Made by a program: the position numbers and the translations under genes. Below the pieces are notes generated by a model. The model was not told the DNA's origin. It did no database searches and saw only the letters and a list, made by a program, of their open reading frames with translations. From contig OZ038422.1 of NCBI GenBank assembly GCA_964036155.1, forward strand, positions 85,459,201 to 85,523,200: a DNA stretch of 64,000 nucleotides, given 5' to 3'. Below, one piece after another: positions 11,465 through 22,785 of this stretch (positions are counted from its first letter, which is position 1; every line of letters begins with the position of its first letter). The stretch is from Diploscapter coronatus. Its lineage: Eukaryota > Nematoda > Chromadorea > Rhabditida > Rhabditidae.

Positions 11465-14400
11465 ATGCTACTATATCTAATTCTATTGCCTACTTTGATT
11501 AATGCGTACTGTAAGTTATTTTAATTATCTGATTTAGAAAAAAACTTAAAATTTGAATATTTTGGAAGGGATTCAAAACACGTGGTCTAAAATTGTTTGC
11601 GGAAGTGTGAAAGTTAGACTTTTTCTTCAAAAAAGGAACTTAACCCCGCACGATTGAACTCGATTTTATTGCAGAAGAAAGTTGCTGAATTTCCTCATTT
11701 TATTTACTCTAACCACATATGTTTAAACATGTCAGGATATAGAGACGCAGAGTAACTTGCGCTCTAACTTATTTTGTCAAGCAATTTGAGTACGGCAAGG
11801 GAGATGGCTCAATTATGATTAGAGACCGCAAATAGTGTTACACAATTTATAATTTTCTGGAAGTTCCTACCCAATCTTATGGCTTTTGATGTGACTAGGA
11901 TATTCATGCCGAAAAAATAAAACAAGATAATAATTTTTGACTGAAGAAGCCAACAGAAGTAGCTTGCGAAATGAGTACGCTTTTTCAATATAATAAAACG
12001 CCCGCGAGAACCTGCGGACACGCACTTCCTGTGACAAGATTTTCCGGTGAATAACCACCATTTTTATGGGTGGTGCGCATCGACTCTGATGGTGATCTTT
12101 CGTGAACATCCATTTTGAATGGTACTTGCTTCCCGCTTTCGGATCTCTCATATAGCCACTTTTTATTCCCAGTCGCATTTTGTAGAAGGGAGAGGAGTTT
12201 GCGGTCCCTAATTATGATTGGGAAGTTCGTATTTCCGGCCCATTATCTGAAAAGGCACAAAGTATTATTCATATTTTATACGCTAGATATTTTGAACGTC
12301 TGGTTGTTTTTCTTTTTTCTTTACATATTTTTCAAGTTCCTTGATTTTTGAAAGATAAGATATAATTTAAATTGAATCCGAATTTTAGATTTGTAAATAA
12401 TTATTTTCACGCTGATAGAAAAGATAATAGTTTGAAGTTTGTTAAATTTTGTCTGATAGAAAAATGTATAATTTCCCCATTTAACCCTGAAATTTTGCAT
12501 TTTTATTTGAACTTTTTGCGTCTGAGCGTGGGAATTTATGATATAGTGCTTAAAATGAATTTAATTTTCAGTTCAATGGATTTTAAATTATTTTTCTTAA
12601 GGAAATTCGATAGTTACCTAAATAATTGGGTAATGAGTTGAATAAAATTAAATTCAGATATCATAAATCCTATGTTTAACTTCTTTAAAAGTATATGATG
12701 ATTTTTGAAATCGTTAGTAAGGTTAGTATTCTAGTGGCCAAACTAGCCTTTTTAGTGGTCCATAATTTGATTACCGAAAATTTGGCTCCATTCAGAAAGA
12801 GCTCTATCTCTAAGAATTCGACCAAATATCTTACTTTTTCGGCTCAAAAGCATTTCGCCTATTTGAGAGTATTTGCTACTTAACCAGTGAGCTGAAAAAT
12901 TATTATTTCCAAGCGTTTTCTTCTCGTTTCTTTTTCATGTTTTCTCCTTAATGGGAAAATTTTTGAAGACCAGTTTTTTCTCTATGAAAATAAGTTGATT
13001 TCACCCAAACTTATTCTTTTTGTTGAACGAATTTTCGATCCCCTACGCAAAATTTATAATCCTATTTTACGCGAGAATTTTTAAGTATTTTCAGCTCGCC
13101 TAAGTTTTCTTCCAAATTATATGATTTCTAATTCTCAGACCAAATATGGGTAGGTTTAAATGCTCTGAAACGTAATATTTTCAAAGTACGCTTGTTTTGA
13201 TGAAATGTAAATCTAAATAATGTGCGAAGATGTGATCGTTAATTATTTGCCGCGTTTCGGAAACGAGGGATTTTAACCTAATATATGTGAATTGTCAATG
13301 AAGATCAGCCTCGAAAAATTATAAACTGAAAATATTTTCAGGGTTATGAAAAAAATTTTAAACGTATATACTCTCAGATAACACCACTACGTCAATCCTA
13401 ACTGAGATTTTCAATAACTACGATAAAAGAGTGATCCCTTTCACCCATGGACCCGTACTTATCACTACATCCATCGTGTTGGGCATACTTATAGAACTGG
13501 TACGATTTTAGCCCTAACTTCAAAGATCTTTGAAAAGTTATTAACTGGCCAAAATAGGTTTGGTCAGATAACCTAATTTGGCGATCAGAATATACCAGCC
13601 TTTCTAAACTTAACTCAAGATGTTTTGGGAAGGTCAAAATACTAAGGTTCTTAAAATAGCGATAAAAATTTCTTGAGGAGAGATGAGCAAATTTCAGAAA
13701 GAAAACCAGCAGCTAGCAGCCTATGTGATAAGCCACACTCAAAGATGGGATGACCATAGGTGAAAATTTCGGATCTAAAACATTGAACCTAAATATCGTT
13801 GATGCCAAAATCTGGGAGGCGTGTGCAAAGTGATGCAGTTATTTTTAGTGGATTAGAAAAACGAGAAATAGGGACGAGACGGAATTGAAATTTTCGAAAT
13901 CGGAACCGGAACTGAACCTCTACAATTTTTCGGAACCGGAAGTCCCGTCTCGTTCTTGGTGAGAAATAGCACGCAAAAAGAAGAGAGACTGGGTTAAAAT
14001 CGCTTCTTTCTTTCCTCATTTTCGACCTCCAAGATTTCGGCATCAATAATAAAAATCAGGTTAAAATGGAACCCAGACAAGTACGGAGGCCAGACCGAAG
14101 TCATAGCCCCTCAGAGTATGGTTTGGATACCCAAACTTTTCGTTTATAACAGGCAAGTCGAAAGGAGATTCTGAAGTTTGTGAAAAATTTTGAAGATCGA
14201 AATTTTCAGCCTCGAATCTCGAGAAATGCTGAGCGATAACAGGGCTGACGTGAGGATCTATCACAACGGGAAAATTAAAGTTTGACGATTATTTTCTTAA
14301 AGTTTGTATAAGTTACGGTGAAATTCAGATCAATATCCCTCAGTATGTTGAAGCGATTTGTAGGATTCAGACGGTGAGTGAAAATGAAAATTTTCGAAAA

Positions 14401-16810
14401 AAAAAACTTTAAAAATGGAATTTCTAGGAATCCTTCCCATTTGATTGTCAATTTTGCGCAGTCGCGTTAGCTTCGCCCTTGCTTAACGTTAAGGAGATGG
14501 TGGTTAACGCTACAAGCCCACCAGGTACTTATCATATTCATAAATAATCTAGCAGTTAGATTAGACCTAGCAAGTGTTAGTTATGATTTAAAAATATATA
14601 GAGTACAATAATGATAAATGATTTAACATTAGGTTAAAGTAAGCTCTATTTCAAACTGTTAGAATTTATTGGTATTTAGAACTCAGACTTGTACTGTTTT
14701 TCATCCAACTCTAGCTCTGGCCTTCAAATTTCTAGCGTCTCATTCGCTTTCCTACTTTCAAACGTTCTTTTGCTTTCCTTGTCTCGACGCATCTAGCTTT
14801 AGATGTTATGAAAAGTAAGGCGACTAGTGCAGTGGCAGGATGTTGAGTTTAGTAAAATCATTTGGCAACACGGCCATGACTTTCTCCTTTGCAATAATTT
14901 TTTGCCTCAGGAGGCTAGAAGGAGTTGGAATCGAGAGAGACAATGAGAAACGAGAAAAATGAGGGCCAGGGCCAGATTAGGATGAAAACAGTAATTAGGG
15001 TTAAAGTTAAATTTAACTAAAAGGAAAATTAATTTCATTTCAGTTGATTCGTATTTTACTGGTAACGCTGAATGGTCGTTGTTTAATGTCTCAGTTAGAC
15101 ATATGCGATTTCAAGAAGAGGGTGAAGAGAGGGTAGAGGTACGTTTCTGAATTTTGTTTCAAATTTATCTATTCCCTTAAAAATAATGCTCTCAATGACC
15201 AATAACTTGAGACCAAATAAATGGTGCACACGTTCGAATATGCAAAGTGTGCATTGCGTATTTGAAAATAGTCCTAGTTTCATTTTTTGAAGATGATATA
15301 ATATTTGTAAAGTATGGTGCAAATAACGCGGAAATAACCGCAAATCAAAAATCCGTGCAATTTATTTCATCTTAAGTAATCGGTCATCGACAATACTTTC
15401 CTGAAGAAAAATTGATCTCTTAGAATTACCATAGAAAATGATTTATTATAGTAAATTATCATTAAAATATGCGTTACTTGAAAAGATAGAATTTAAAAAA
15501 ATTTTTAGATCCACTACATATTCCACCTGAAACGAAAACCGACTTATTACCTAACTGTCATCGTTGCTCCGACTTTTCTAATCTCGGCTCTATCAATTTT
15601 AGGCATTTTCTCATCCAGCAGCAACGAAGGCCCGAGAGGCGAAAAGGTGGGTCGAAAATCGCATTTTCTAAACTTTTCAAATCTTCCCTTTTAGCAAGAA
15701 GACAGTGACCATGTAAGTGTAGCTTTTCCTGATAGCATAATTTTACCAATTTAGAATTAACCTCTAATATTTTTAGCCTTAATTTCACTGTTTTGTTGCT
15801 TGGTCTATGCAGAAAAATTCGATTTTCTTAACTTACCAAGATTGTTTCTTTATCTTAGGTGTCCTTGGGACTAGGATCGCTGTTAGCCATGTCGGTTTTA
15901 TTGGGAATAGTAGCCGGTGCGATGCCGAAAAGTAACTCCATTCCACTTTTGGGTAAGACTTTTGAATGTTTACCCGATGAAGATCAGCTCTTTCATGCTT
16001 AAATTTTATATTTTCAAGAGTTTTTAATTTAGGCTACTACATCCTAATTGTGATTCTATTGTGCGCTATAGCAGTGACCGTTTCCATGATATTCTTGAGC
16101 GTTAGTCGGTATTATATTCACCGGGGTAAATTTCTAAAAATTTCATAACCCTCTCCATTTCAACGAGGCCAAAAATTTTAGAACAAATGCCCTCGAAAAA
16201 ATTGTTCCGAGCTTTGTTTATGGATGAGTATAGAAAGAGGCGAAGTACGTTGAACAGAGGAGCGTATTTTCCGTATTCGGAGGATAGCAATTGGTAGAGT
16301 TAAGAATTTAAAAAATATAAATTTAGAAATAGAAATACAAAATACATTTTGGAAATCAAGAAAAAAATTAATTAATTTAAACAAAATAAAATTAAAGAGA
16401 TATTTTAGCATCCCGACAATCTCGAAAATCCCCGAACTAAATATGATCTATCAAACAATCGAGGAGATCGCCGAGTCTCATAGATCCATGCGAAGAAAAC
16501 TGGAACAGAAAGCGCATAAGAAATTGGTATTTTCATTTTTAAATTATTTTTATTTTTTAAATAATAATTTAATTTATTTTAGTATTTATTCTAAAATAGT
16601 AATGTATGAGTTATTTAATTAGTCATTTGTTTTTTCATCTTTTTAAGTTATAATTTTTAGGTCGAAAAAGAGTGGAACCGGGTGTTCGCTAGATTCGACT
16701 ACTTTTTCCTGTCATTATTTGAACTCCTGAATTTAGCAGCCCTGGCGATATTCTTAAGAGTGGCCTGGCTACCTACGCCTGAATTAGACCCAGAAGTTTC
16801 ATTGATTTAA
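11465..16810 (+). CDS. Cys-loop ligand-gated ion channel subunit (nicotinic-like)
   Basis: Fifteen phase-consistent exons (11465-11510, 13378-13499, 13698-13759, 14060-14152, 14210-14279, 14329-14373, 14428-14524, 15044-15138, 15509-15646, 15695-15712, 15859-15952, 16033-16125, 16182-16293, 16409-16526, 16661-16810) encode 450 aa. A signal peptide (MLLYLILLPTLINAYY) follows a TTTCCAG acceptor. The extracellular domain carries WNPDKYGG and the Cys-loop CRIQTESFPFDCQFC (C-x13-C). M1 is YYLTVIVAPTFLISALSIL, M2 VSLGLGSLLAMSVLLGIVAG, M3 YYILIVILLCAIAVTVSMIF, M4 in the last exon. The anion-channel Pro-Ala-Arg signature before M2 is absent, suggesting cation selectivity. It resembles divergent nematode lgc/acr subunits; ligand unknown, and no tandem Cys-Cys of an alpha subunit was seen. 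The first intron (1.87 kb) and third intron carry MITEs; intron 4 uses a GC donor (14153). Confidence 0.92.
11803..12225. mobile_element. MITE-like inverted repeat in channel intron 1
   Basis: Left end contains CTCAATTATGATTAGAGACCGCAAA; the right end (12200-12225) contains its near-complement TTTGCGGTCCCTAATTATGATTGGGAAG. About 420 bp, with no convincing coding potential. Confidence 0.6.
13794..14048. mobile_element. MITE occupying channel intron 3, with nested inverted repeat
   Basis: Outer terminal repeats TATCGTTGATGCCAAAATCTGGGAGG and CCTCCAAGATTTCGGCATCAATAATA. An inner inverted repeat GGGACGAGACGG / CCCGTCTCGTTC (about 13872-13955) suggests nesting. A partial copy of the left end sits at 16902-16976. 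The element makes up most of intron 13760-14059 and stops about 9 bases before its AG. Confidence 0.75.
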
Positions 16811-17977
16811 ATATTTGTACAAATAAAGATTTTTCCTTCATTTCAAAGTTTTATTGGGCACTCAAATAAGTGATATTGAAACAATTTAATAGGAAGTGTA
16901 CTGTTGATATCCAAATCTGGGAGGCGTGCAAAGTGGTGCACGGTTATTTTTAGTGGCTAGAAAATCGAGAAAAATATGATATTATAAGATGGCACACTCA
17001 GATAAAAAAAAACCTGTAGTTAGCATTTTTACATATAACTATTATTAAACGATAAAATAAATTAGTTTTACGATTTTATCGCGTTAATACTTATAAAAAT
17101 TCGATTCCTGATACAATTGTAGACTTGCGTAAATCATGGAATTTGACCTTATTTGGGAAATGATTTTATAATTGAATCGACAGGCAATTATTCCATTTAT
17201 ATTGATAAGCAGCTAAATTCCTTCGAAAAGCAGTGCTAGATAAAGAAGTTGTAAACAATTACAATGGGTTTGAAAGTAAATATCAGTAAAAGCTAAAGTC
17301 TCAAGGAAAAGGTGCGGAACAGGGGCCCGTCGATTTGGCTGATTTTCACATATGTTGTTCAGTTTTTTACGCTGATTCTTATGTTGTAGTCCGTTTTTTT
17401 TTTTTTTTTTTTCGAAAATCGGTTATCACCATGAGAATCAGCGTGAAAGACTGAACAACAATATATGTGAAAATCAGCCCGATTTGGAACTCGTTTATAC
17501 CCACTTTGCTAAAAATTCGATTTTTACTAACATTCACTCTTAAACCTTTAATTTTATGTAAAAGGGTGCGAATCAATTCCCTCCACTGTTTGAAAGAAAT
17601 AACGTTAAAAAGTGGATAGCAAGTAGGAGAAATTGACTCGTACCCATTTGTTTGCACTGATAACACAGATCATTAAGAAATATGCTAATTTTTACGAAAA
17701 GAAGTAGTGATTTCTTAATCTACTAAGCTTGTTAGTGCTGATTTTTTTTTATGGTGTATTGTAGATTTTCTTACTAGAAAAGATCGTTGCTTCTACAATG
17801 AATAGAACTCAAATTTGTCAAACTTGCACATTATTGGGAGTTTGAATTTGATGAAATGACAAAATAGCGGGAAGCTTTTATATCCCACACGACTTTTCTT
17901 CTTTACTATTGCGTCCCATCATTTGTCATTTCGTAAAATCCAAATAATCATTTCATCTTTTCCAGATCTCAAAAATC
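16811..17977. other. Intergenic spacer with repeats
   Basis: Holds the channel 3' UTR (AATAAA near 16823), the partial MITE at 16902-16976 and the inverted-repeat element at 17324-17492. No gene seen otherwise. Confidence 0.6.
17324..17492. mobile_element. MITE, CTGATTTTCACATATGTTG long inverted repeats
   Basis: Arms of about 43 bases (17338-17380 and 17434-17479) are near-perfect complements separated by a T-tract, so the RNA would form a long hairpin. A half copy (left arm only) is at 25938-26030. Confidence 0.75.
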
Positions 17978-20645
17978 ATGAATTTCAAATTGTTACTTCT
18001 CGCTGTATTCATAAGTGCGCACTATTCTGATGCTTTCGTTCTAAAGTCTGACCGCAAAGGTAAGTAGAGACCTAAAATGTGGATTCATATTCTGCATTAA
18101 TGAGTTATTCTGAATAGATTTATTAATTTACAGAATTAATAACAGCACTTAAACATCGCTTCAGCAAAAACGCGAATCTATTCACGGTGAACTTCATCGA
18201 TGGAAGTGGGGAGTATCAAGGTGCTACCTCTGATGTATCTTTTTCTCAAACTTTTTACTTTAATTTCGGGAAAAAAATAATTTTTTGCAGACACTTAGCA
18301 CAATTCGAAGTATCTATTTCGACAACTTCGGTGATTATGTTGCACGTCGACACGTCTTGGCAGGTAATTAGATCAAACACTAGTTTTTCCAATCAAATTC
18401 TTGAAAAATTTACCCGTATCATAAATTTTGAAATGAAATAATACTGATAAAGAAAAGTGAATTCGCTAAACATTCCATGAAATCGCATTATTATTTTAAA
18501 GCAAATTTAACAATTATCATTTCGTTATTTAGCAAATTCTCATATCTTTAAAAGTATTATTTACGTCAAAACTCAGTTGCCGGTGATCACTTCTACCCTT
18601 ATCCTGTGATTGTGAATACTTCATCAGAAGAACTTGGTGCTTATAATTACTTCATTGGAGGAAATATTTCATACAAGGGGATTTTTGATCTGGATACGCA
18701 AGATAAATTCCGTCAAGATACTGTATAATTCGAGAATTCAGGTCCGTCAATGAATTTCTGAACGATAAGACCTATTCGCATTACGATAATACGGAATCTC
18801 CCTTTGCCATCATCTGGCAATACAGCGAGTAAGTTTTCTAAAAATAAGAAAAAATGAATGCATTCTTCCTTAAAACATATTTTCTTTCCTAAGCTTGAAA
18901 TGAACTCTCTACGAAATCTAGATCTACGCAATTAATATTTTTGTTGAGTTTGTGTCTGTCCAAACTTAAATCTCTATGATAGGCTTGTCTGACCCCGGTA
19001 GTTTGTTGTATGTGTGCAATGTAGAAAAATTAGATCAATTTTGTATTGATAATATGCTAATTTGGGGGTAGAAACTGTTTTCTTTAGAAAAAAATGATAA
19101 CTTTGGATACAAAATTAGCAAGTTAGTTTTACAAGTGAATTGATCATTATCGAAAAGAATGAAATAGCAAGCTGCTGTTTTTATTGTTTGTTGTTTTGTT
19201 TTTTTTCTGTGATTGTTTTGATATTGGCTTGTTTTGGAGCCTTTGCGAAGCAAAAGCCAAACCGAGGGAGCACGCGACCGAGGCTCGTTCAATTTATGTT
19301 CTTAGCATTGTATAAAAGTATTTATATTTGAAGATAAAATAATCTACATTCATCGAATAATTTTAGCACTACCAATGGCATCAACAATCTCCTGAATGCG
19401 GTTGAGAAGTTGAAAAATCACGTGAGTTGTATTTATTCTTCGAGTTCTGAAGATAAAAATGGAGCTCTTCAGGGATTTGTTCCACTAGTCATTACGAACC
19501 GCCTGACGCTGTACAGATTTAATCAATACTCTTTGGAAGTACTACCGGAGAATATCTACTCGAGCTACTGTGAAATGTGAGAAAGTGGATATTGCATACT
19601 TTTTGCAAATTGGTTTTGCACGCGCCCCGCCATTCTTTTCCCCTCGCTTTTCTTTGTTATCTCTTCTGTCTCTTCAGGGCGCGTGCTACTTCGAAGGGGT
19701 TGAGCCTAGGAGGGGAGAGATGCAAAAAGTATGCAATATTTATTTATTCACAGCCCACAAAACAGTTGGAGACCCGTCAATATTTACGTTTGGCTCAATG
19801 CACGTATAACGCAGGGGTAATAATGATAGATATTTTATTTTCAAATAAGTTCTTGGAATTCAAAAACTACAATTATTAGTATCTGTTTCATACATTTTTT
19901 TATTATTTGAGATACTGGAAACAGCAATGAATTGCAAAAATTATAATTTTAAAAATTTCAAGAATTTGCCTGATGAGATGATATAATCAAATCATCGTTC
20001 TTTTCCAGAGACTATATTGCACCACTTATCAATCAAACCGGAATGTCGGGAGTTATTCAATCCCCAGATTTTCCGAATTTCTACCCAAAATACGCCTGGC
20101 AAGATTATTACATCGAAGTTCCATCTAGTGAATATCAGGTATGAAATATCCTTTTAGAGTAAAAAAGTCAATCATTTTAGATCTTCCTCGATCCGAAGGT
20201 TGTCAATCTCACATATTTTAATGCTTACCTTTACTTCTTCAATCCCGGCCCATTAGACGATGACAACAAATGGTTTAACTAGTAAGTTTTCCATAATTAT
20301 TATTCTATTTTTATGCATTGAACAATTCTTCAGACAAAATAGGAAGAATAAATCTGAAGCATTTATATTCCAATTTACACAAAGATTAGAATGAATGAAA
20401 ACTACCCAAGTCTAATTGTTAAGCTCACTTACGATTTCGTAAATTTCTCGCTCTCAATCAGTAACATTTCATAGTTATTCGAATTAAGTTGGGGCGGCTC
20501 TGGCTACTCACCAAGGGTCATCCCGAAGTCAGCCATTCTGCTTCGCTTCATGAGTAGCTTCGGCAATCCGAATCAAGGATTCAACATTTCGTGGAGTGCC
20601 ATCCACACTCCACCGAAAGCGCAGTTCGAACTCAACAAGCATTGA
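17978..20645 (+). CDS. Secreted CUB-domain protein (possible frame break)
   Basis: Nine exons: 17978-18059, 18134-18234, 18291-18363, 18577-18828, 19367-19421, 19473-19576, 20009-20138, 20181-20281, 20489-20645. The product starts with a signal peptide (MNFKLLLLAVFISAHYSDAF) after a TTTTCCAG acceptor. An N-terminal region of about 220 aa that I do not recognise is followed by a C-terminal CUB domain (GVIQSPDFPNFYP at its start, FNISWSA near its end). CUB domains are extracellular binding modules; nematode secreted CUB proteins are often intestinal or immune-induced. In exon 4 the frame hits TAA at 18726-18728, and coding resumes in the -1 frame (from about 18730) with SVNEFLNDKTYSHYDN. A single missing base would explain this: either an assembly error or a recently disabled gene. 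A MITE (19587-19742) sits in intron 6. Confidence 0.75.
19587..19742. mobile_element. MITE with ATTGCATACTTTTTGCA terminal repeats
   Basis: Left ATATTGCATACTTTTTGCA (19589-19607) mirrors right TGCAAAAAGTATGCAATATT (19721-19740), with inner ACGCGCC/GGCGCGT blocks. It lies 10 bases inside CUB gene intron 6. Confidence 0.7.
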
Positions 20646-20787
20646 TCATGAGAAATAAACTGTTATGGTTACTTTGTTGTAATAAATGTTTTTATCGAAT
20701 AAAAAAATGAAAAAAAGAAAGATAGCGAATTCAGCGTACAGAATGTCTGGTTTTATCAAGTCATTGTCACACTGCGCTCAATCATAC

Positions 20788-20889
20788 TTACGGATCGAGA
20801 GCACCGATGTTCCCTTTTTGCGTTATTTCATTCGGAACGCCGTAAAGATGAGCGTAGTTGAATTGCTGGAATAATTGAGATGCTAAAAA
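20788..20889 (-). CDS. Orphan candidate exon
   Basis: A minus-strand stretch bounded by AAATTTCAG and a TAA that is also part of a strong GTAAGT donor. It encodes about 33 residues (begins FLASQLFQQFNYAHLYG, ends GALDP) with good codon appearance. I found no partner exons or signal peptide in 20.9-21.7 kb, and do not recognise the protein. It may be a remnant, or the end of a very small gene. Confidence 0.25.
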   Translation of the reverse strand, partial: FLASQLFQQFNYAHLYGVPNEITQKGNIGALDP

Positions 20890-21699
20890 CTGAAATTTGT
20901 CAAAAAATCTCAAGAAATGACAATATTTAGAAAAAATGACAGTTTTGGAGTAAGTCCACTTTTCTCCCACTCCTATGCAGGTTTCTCGCCTTTTTCAAGG
21001 CGGGATATTGCAAATAGTAAAAGAGATCTGCACACTAGTATGAGGAAAATGCACATGACCTATTTTTAATATTCTTCCTGAATTTTCATGGAACTCCTAA
21101 AATTAGAACTGTCTGAATCATTGCGTTATAGAAAATGCAACACCGACGTCACTTCCTCGTGTTTGACCTCGAAAAACATGGCAAGAGAAGAGAGGCAGCG
21201 ATACAAAATTATTGTTGTTAAGTGTATCACGTTTTAGCTAAAATTATGTAGCATTTTCCTGAAGAATAGAAATACGTCAATGATGATTTGATAAAATAGA
21301 GAGTGACAACCTATGAACTTAACAAATATCTTTCATTCGTGAAGCGTAGCAATTGAAATGTTAAATTTTAAATCGATCTGGTTCAAGTTATGAAAATTTT
21401 CAATATTCACAATTGGACATCATTTATGAAAAATCACTGATTTGAACAGCTTATTATCCGAAGCAAATGCAAACCAAACTTACGTTTATTGTATCGAAAG
21501 AAAAGAAGTTTATAAAATTATAACAATGAAGAAAATCTGAACCGAGATAAAAATATAACTCCTATCTAATTTCAAATAATATTTGACGATTATCGATAAA
21601 GAAAAGTGCTCGAATCAAGAATGTGTGTAAAAGAAATGAAAGTTAACGAATTGTAATATCAAAATCATTTCACTAAAAATATTACAAATTTAATTAAGA
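20890..21699. other. Intergenic, nothing recognised
   Basis: A/T-rich sequence without credible exons, repeats shared elsewhere in the window, or RNA genes. Confidence 0.5.
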
Positions 21700-21903
21700 T
21701 CAAATCTAAATTACGAAAAATTTACATTGCAGTTCAATAATTTGAATAATGTCGCAATCGTAAACAAGCAGACACCAAAAAGAGTGCTTGACCTCGAGAA
21801 CTTGCTGTTGCCATTAGAAGCAACGACAGAAGAAGTGAAGCGATGACATTGCATTCTTCTTTCCTATTCCATTTCAAATTACATTAACCTCGTTTTTCTT
21901 TTT

Positions 21904-21934
21904 TTCCAGGAAAGTTTATAACTTCTTCCTGGAA
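21904..21934. promoter_or_regulatory. Paired TTCCNGGAA sites, candidate STAT-type element
   Basis: TTCCAGGAA (21904-21912) and TTCCTGGAA (21926-21934), 13 bases apart, form an imperfect palindrome about 100 bases upstream of the TATA box. Both match TTCN3GAA, the general STAT site. The pair is kept in copy 2 (about 25671-25701); in copy 3 one site is degraded to TTTCAGGAA. A regulatory role is inferred only. Confidence 0.35.
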
Positions 21935-22036
21935 TTGTGAGTTCGGAATGTATATTTTAGGAAACTTCAAATTAACATCCATTGAAATTTAGGACAACTT
22001 TAGAAACCTGACATGATTCCTGAACTGAGTTCGCCC

Positions 22037-22043
22037 TATAAAA
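22037..22043 (+). promoter_or_regulatory. TATA box, peptide copy 1
   Basis: TATAAAA 91 bases before the ATG, with a TCAGTC initiator-like sequence about 22 bases further on. The same arrangement is present at 25560-25566 (-) and 35296-35302 (-), at identical distance from the start codons. Confidence 0.7.
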
Positions 22044-22133
22044 GCCCTGTCGTTGGTCAGTCAAACCAAGCAACTCTTCGAGTTCCAACCGTCCTCTTCT
22101 CGTCCTTCCAGTCCTTCCTCCAAACTCCCTAAA

Positions 22134-22619
22134 ATGGCCAAAATATTCAACTCGATCATTCTCATCGCCTGCCTCGTGGCTATGCTCGCTCTCTGCGTCG
22201 AAGCTGGAGGATATTATTACGTGAGTTTTGATTTGGATTTTCAACAATAAAATAACTATTTAATTGCAGAAGGACTACTATCACAAGAAATATTATTATA
22301 AGGTGAGTACATTAATGATGCATTTGAAATTCCATCCTTTCTAAAATAGCTATGAGGTTGTTTTCTTGCAGAAGTACTACAAGAGCTACGGCAAGAAATA
22401 CTATTACAAGTCATATGGCAAGGACTATTACAGGTACGTCTCGGGCAATTTATCAATTTTACACCAAAATAGACATTGAAGATTTTCGAAATTTGATCTA
22501 GAAGTAGCAGTTTTTAAAATTCCAAATTCAAATGAAATGTTTTCAGCAAGCCCTATTACGGCTATGATTCGTACGGACACGGACACAAGAAATATGATGA
22601 TTATTACGGGTACTATTGA
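22134..22619 (+). CDS. Tyr/Lys-rich secreted peptide, copy 1
   Basis: Four exons (22134-22220, 22270-22302, 22372-22433, 22547-22619) encode 84 aa. The signal peptide MAKIFNSIILIACLVAMLAL ends near CVEA and is followed by a mature region of about 58 residues dominated by Tyr, Lys and Gly (GGYYY, KSYGKKYYYKSYGKDYY, HKKYDDYYGYY) without cysteines. Own TATA box, short 5' UTR, AATAAA at about 22703. Composition resembles nematode Gly/Tyr-rich epidermal peptides (NLP/CNC antimicrobial type) and also tyrosine-rich cuticle or glue proteins; I cannot assign a family. Near-identical copies at 24984-25469 and 34731-35205. Confidence 0.88.
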
Positions 22620-22785
22620 TTCTCTGCATCGATCGGGTCGAGTCAGTGACAAGCCATCATCCTCTAATCTAGTCTAGTCTTCTCGTTGTTAGATTTGAAT
22701 GAAATAAATATTTCATTTGTTATAAAATGTTCAATTTTATACTTCTTGCAATGAAAATCGCACTAGAAGAGTAACGGAAACCGAC

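Larger units (their letters stand above)
21700..22785 (+). repeat. Inverted repeat, left arm
   Basis: About 1.08 kb closely matching the reverse complement of 24826-25905, containing promoter and whole gene of peptide copy 1. Homology starts near AAATCTAAATTACGAAAAAT and fades after GCACTAGAAGAGTAACGG. The spacer is about 2.0 kb. Confidence 0.85.

Noticed and set aside
12372..12883. Plus-strand open frames in the channel's first intron
   Set aside because: A/T-driven composition; flanking channel exons join in phase across them, so they are intronic.
21972..22247. Antisense 91-codon frame opposite peptide copy 1 (also in copies 2 and 3)
   Set aside because: It is the mirror of the conserved promoter and signal-peptide exon; conservation is explained by the sense gene.
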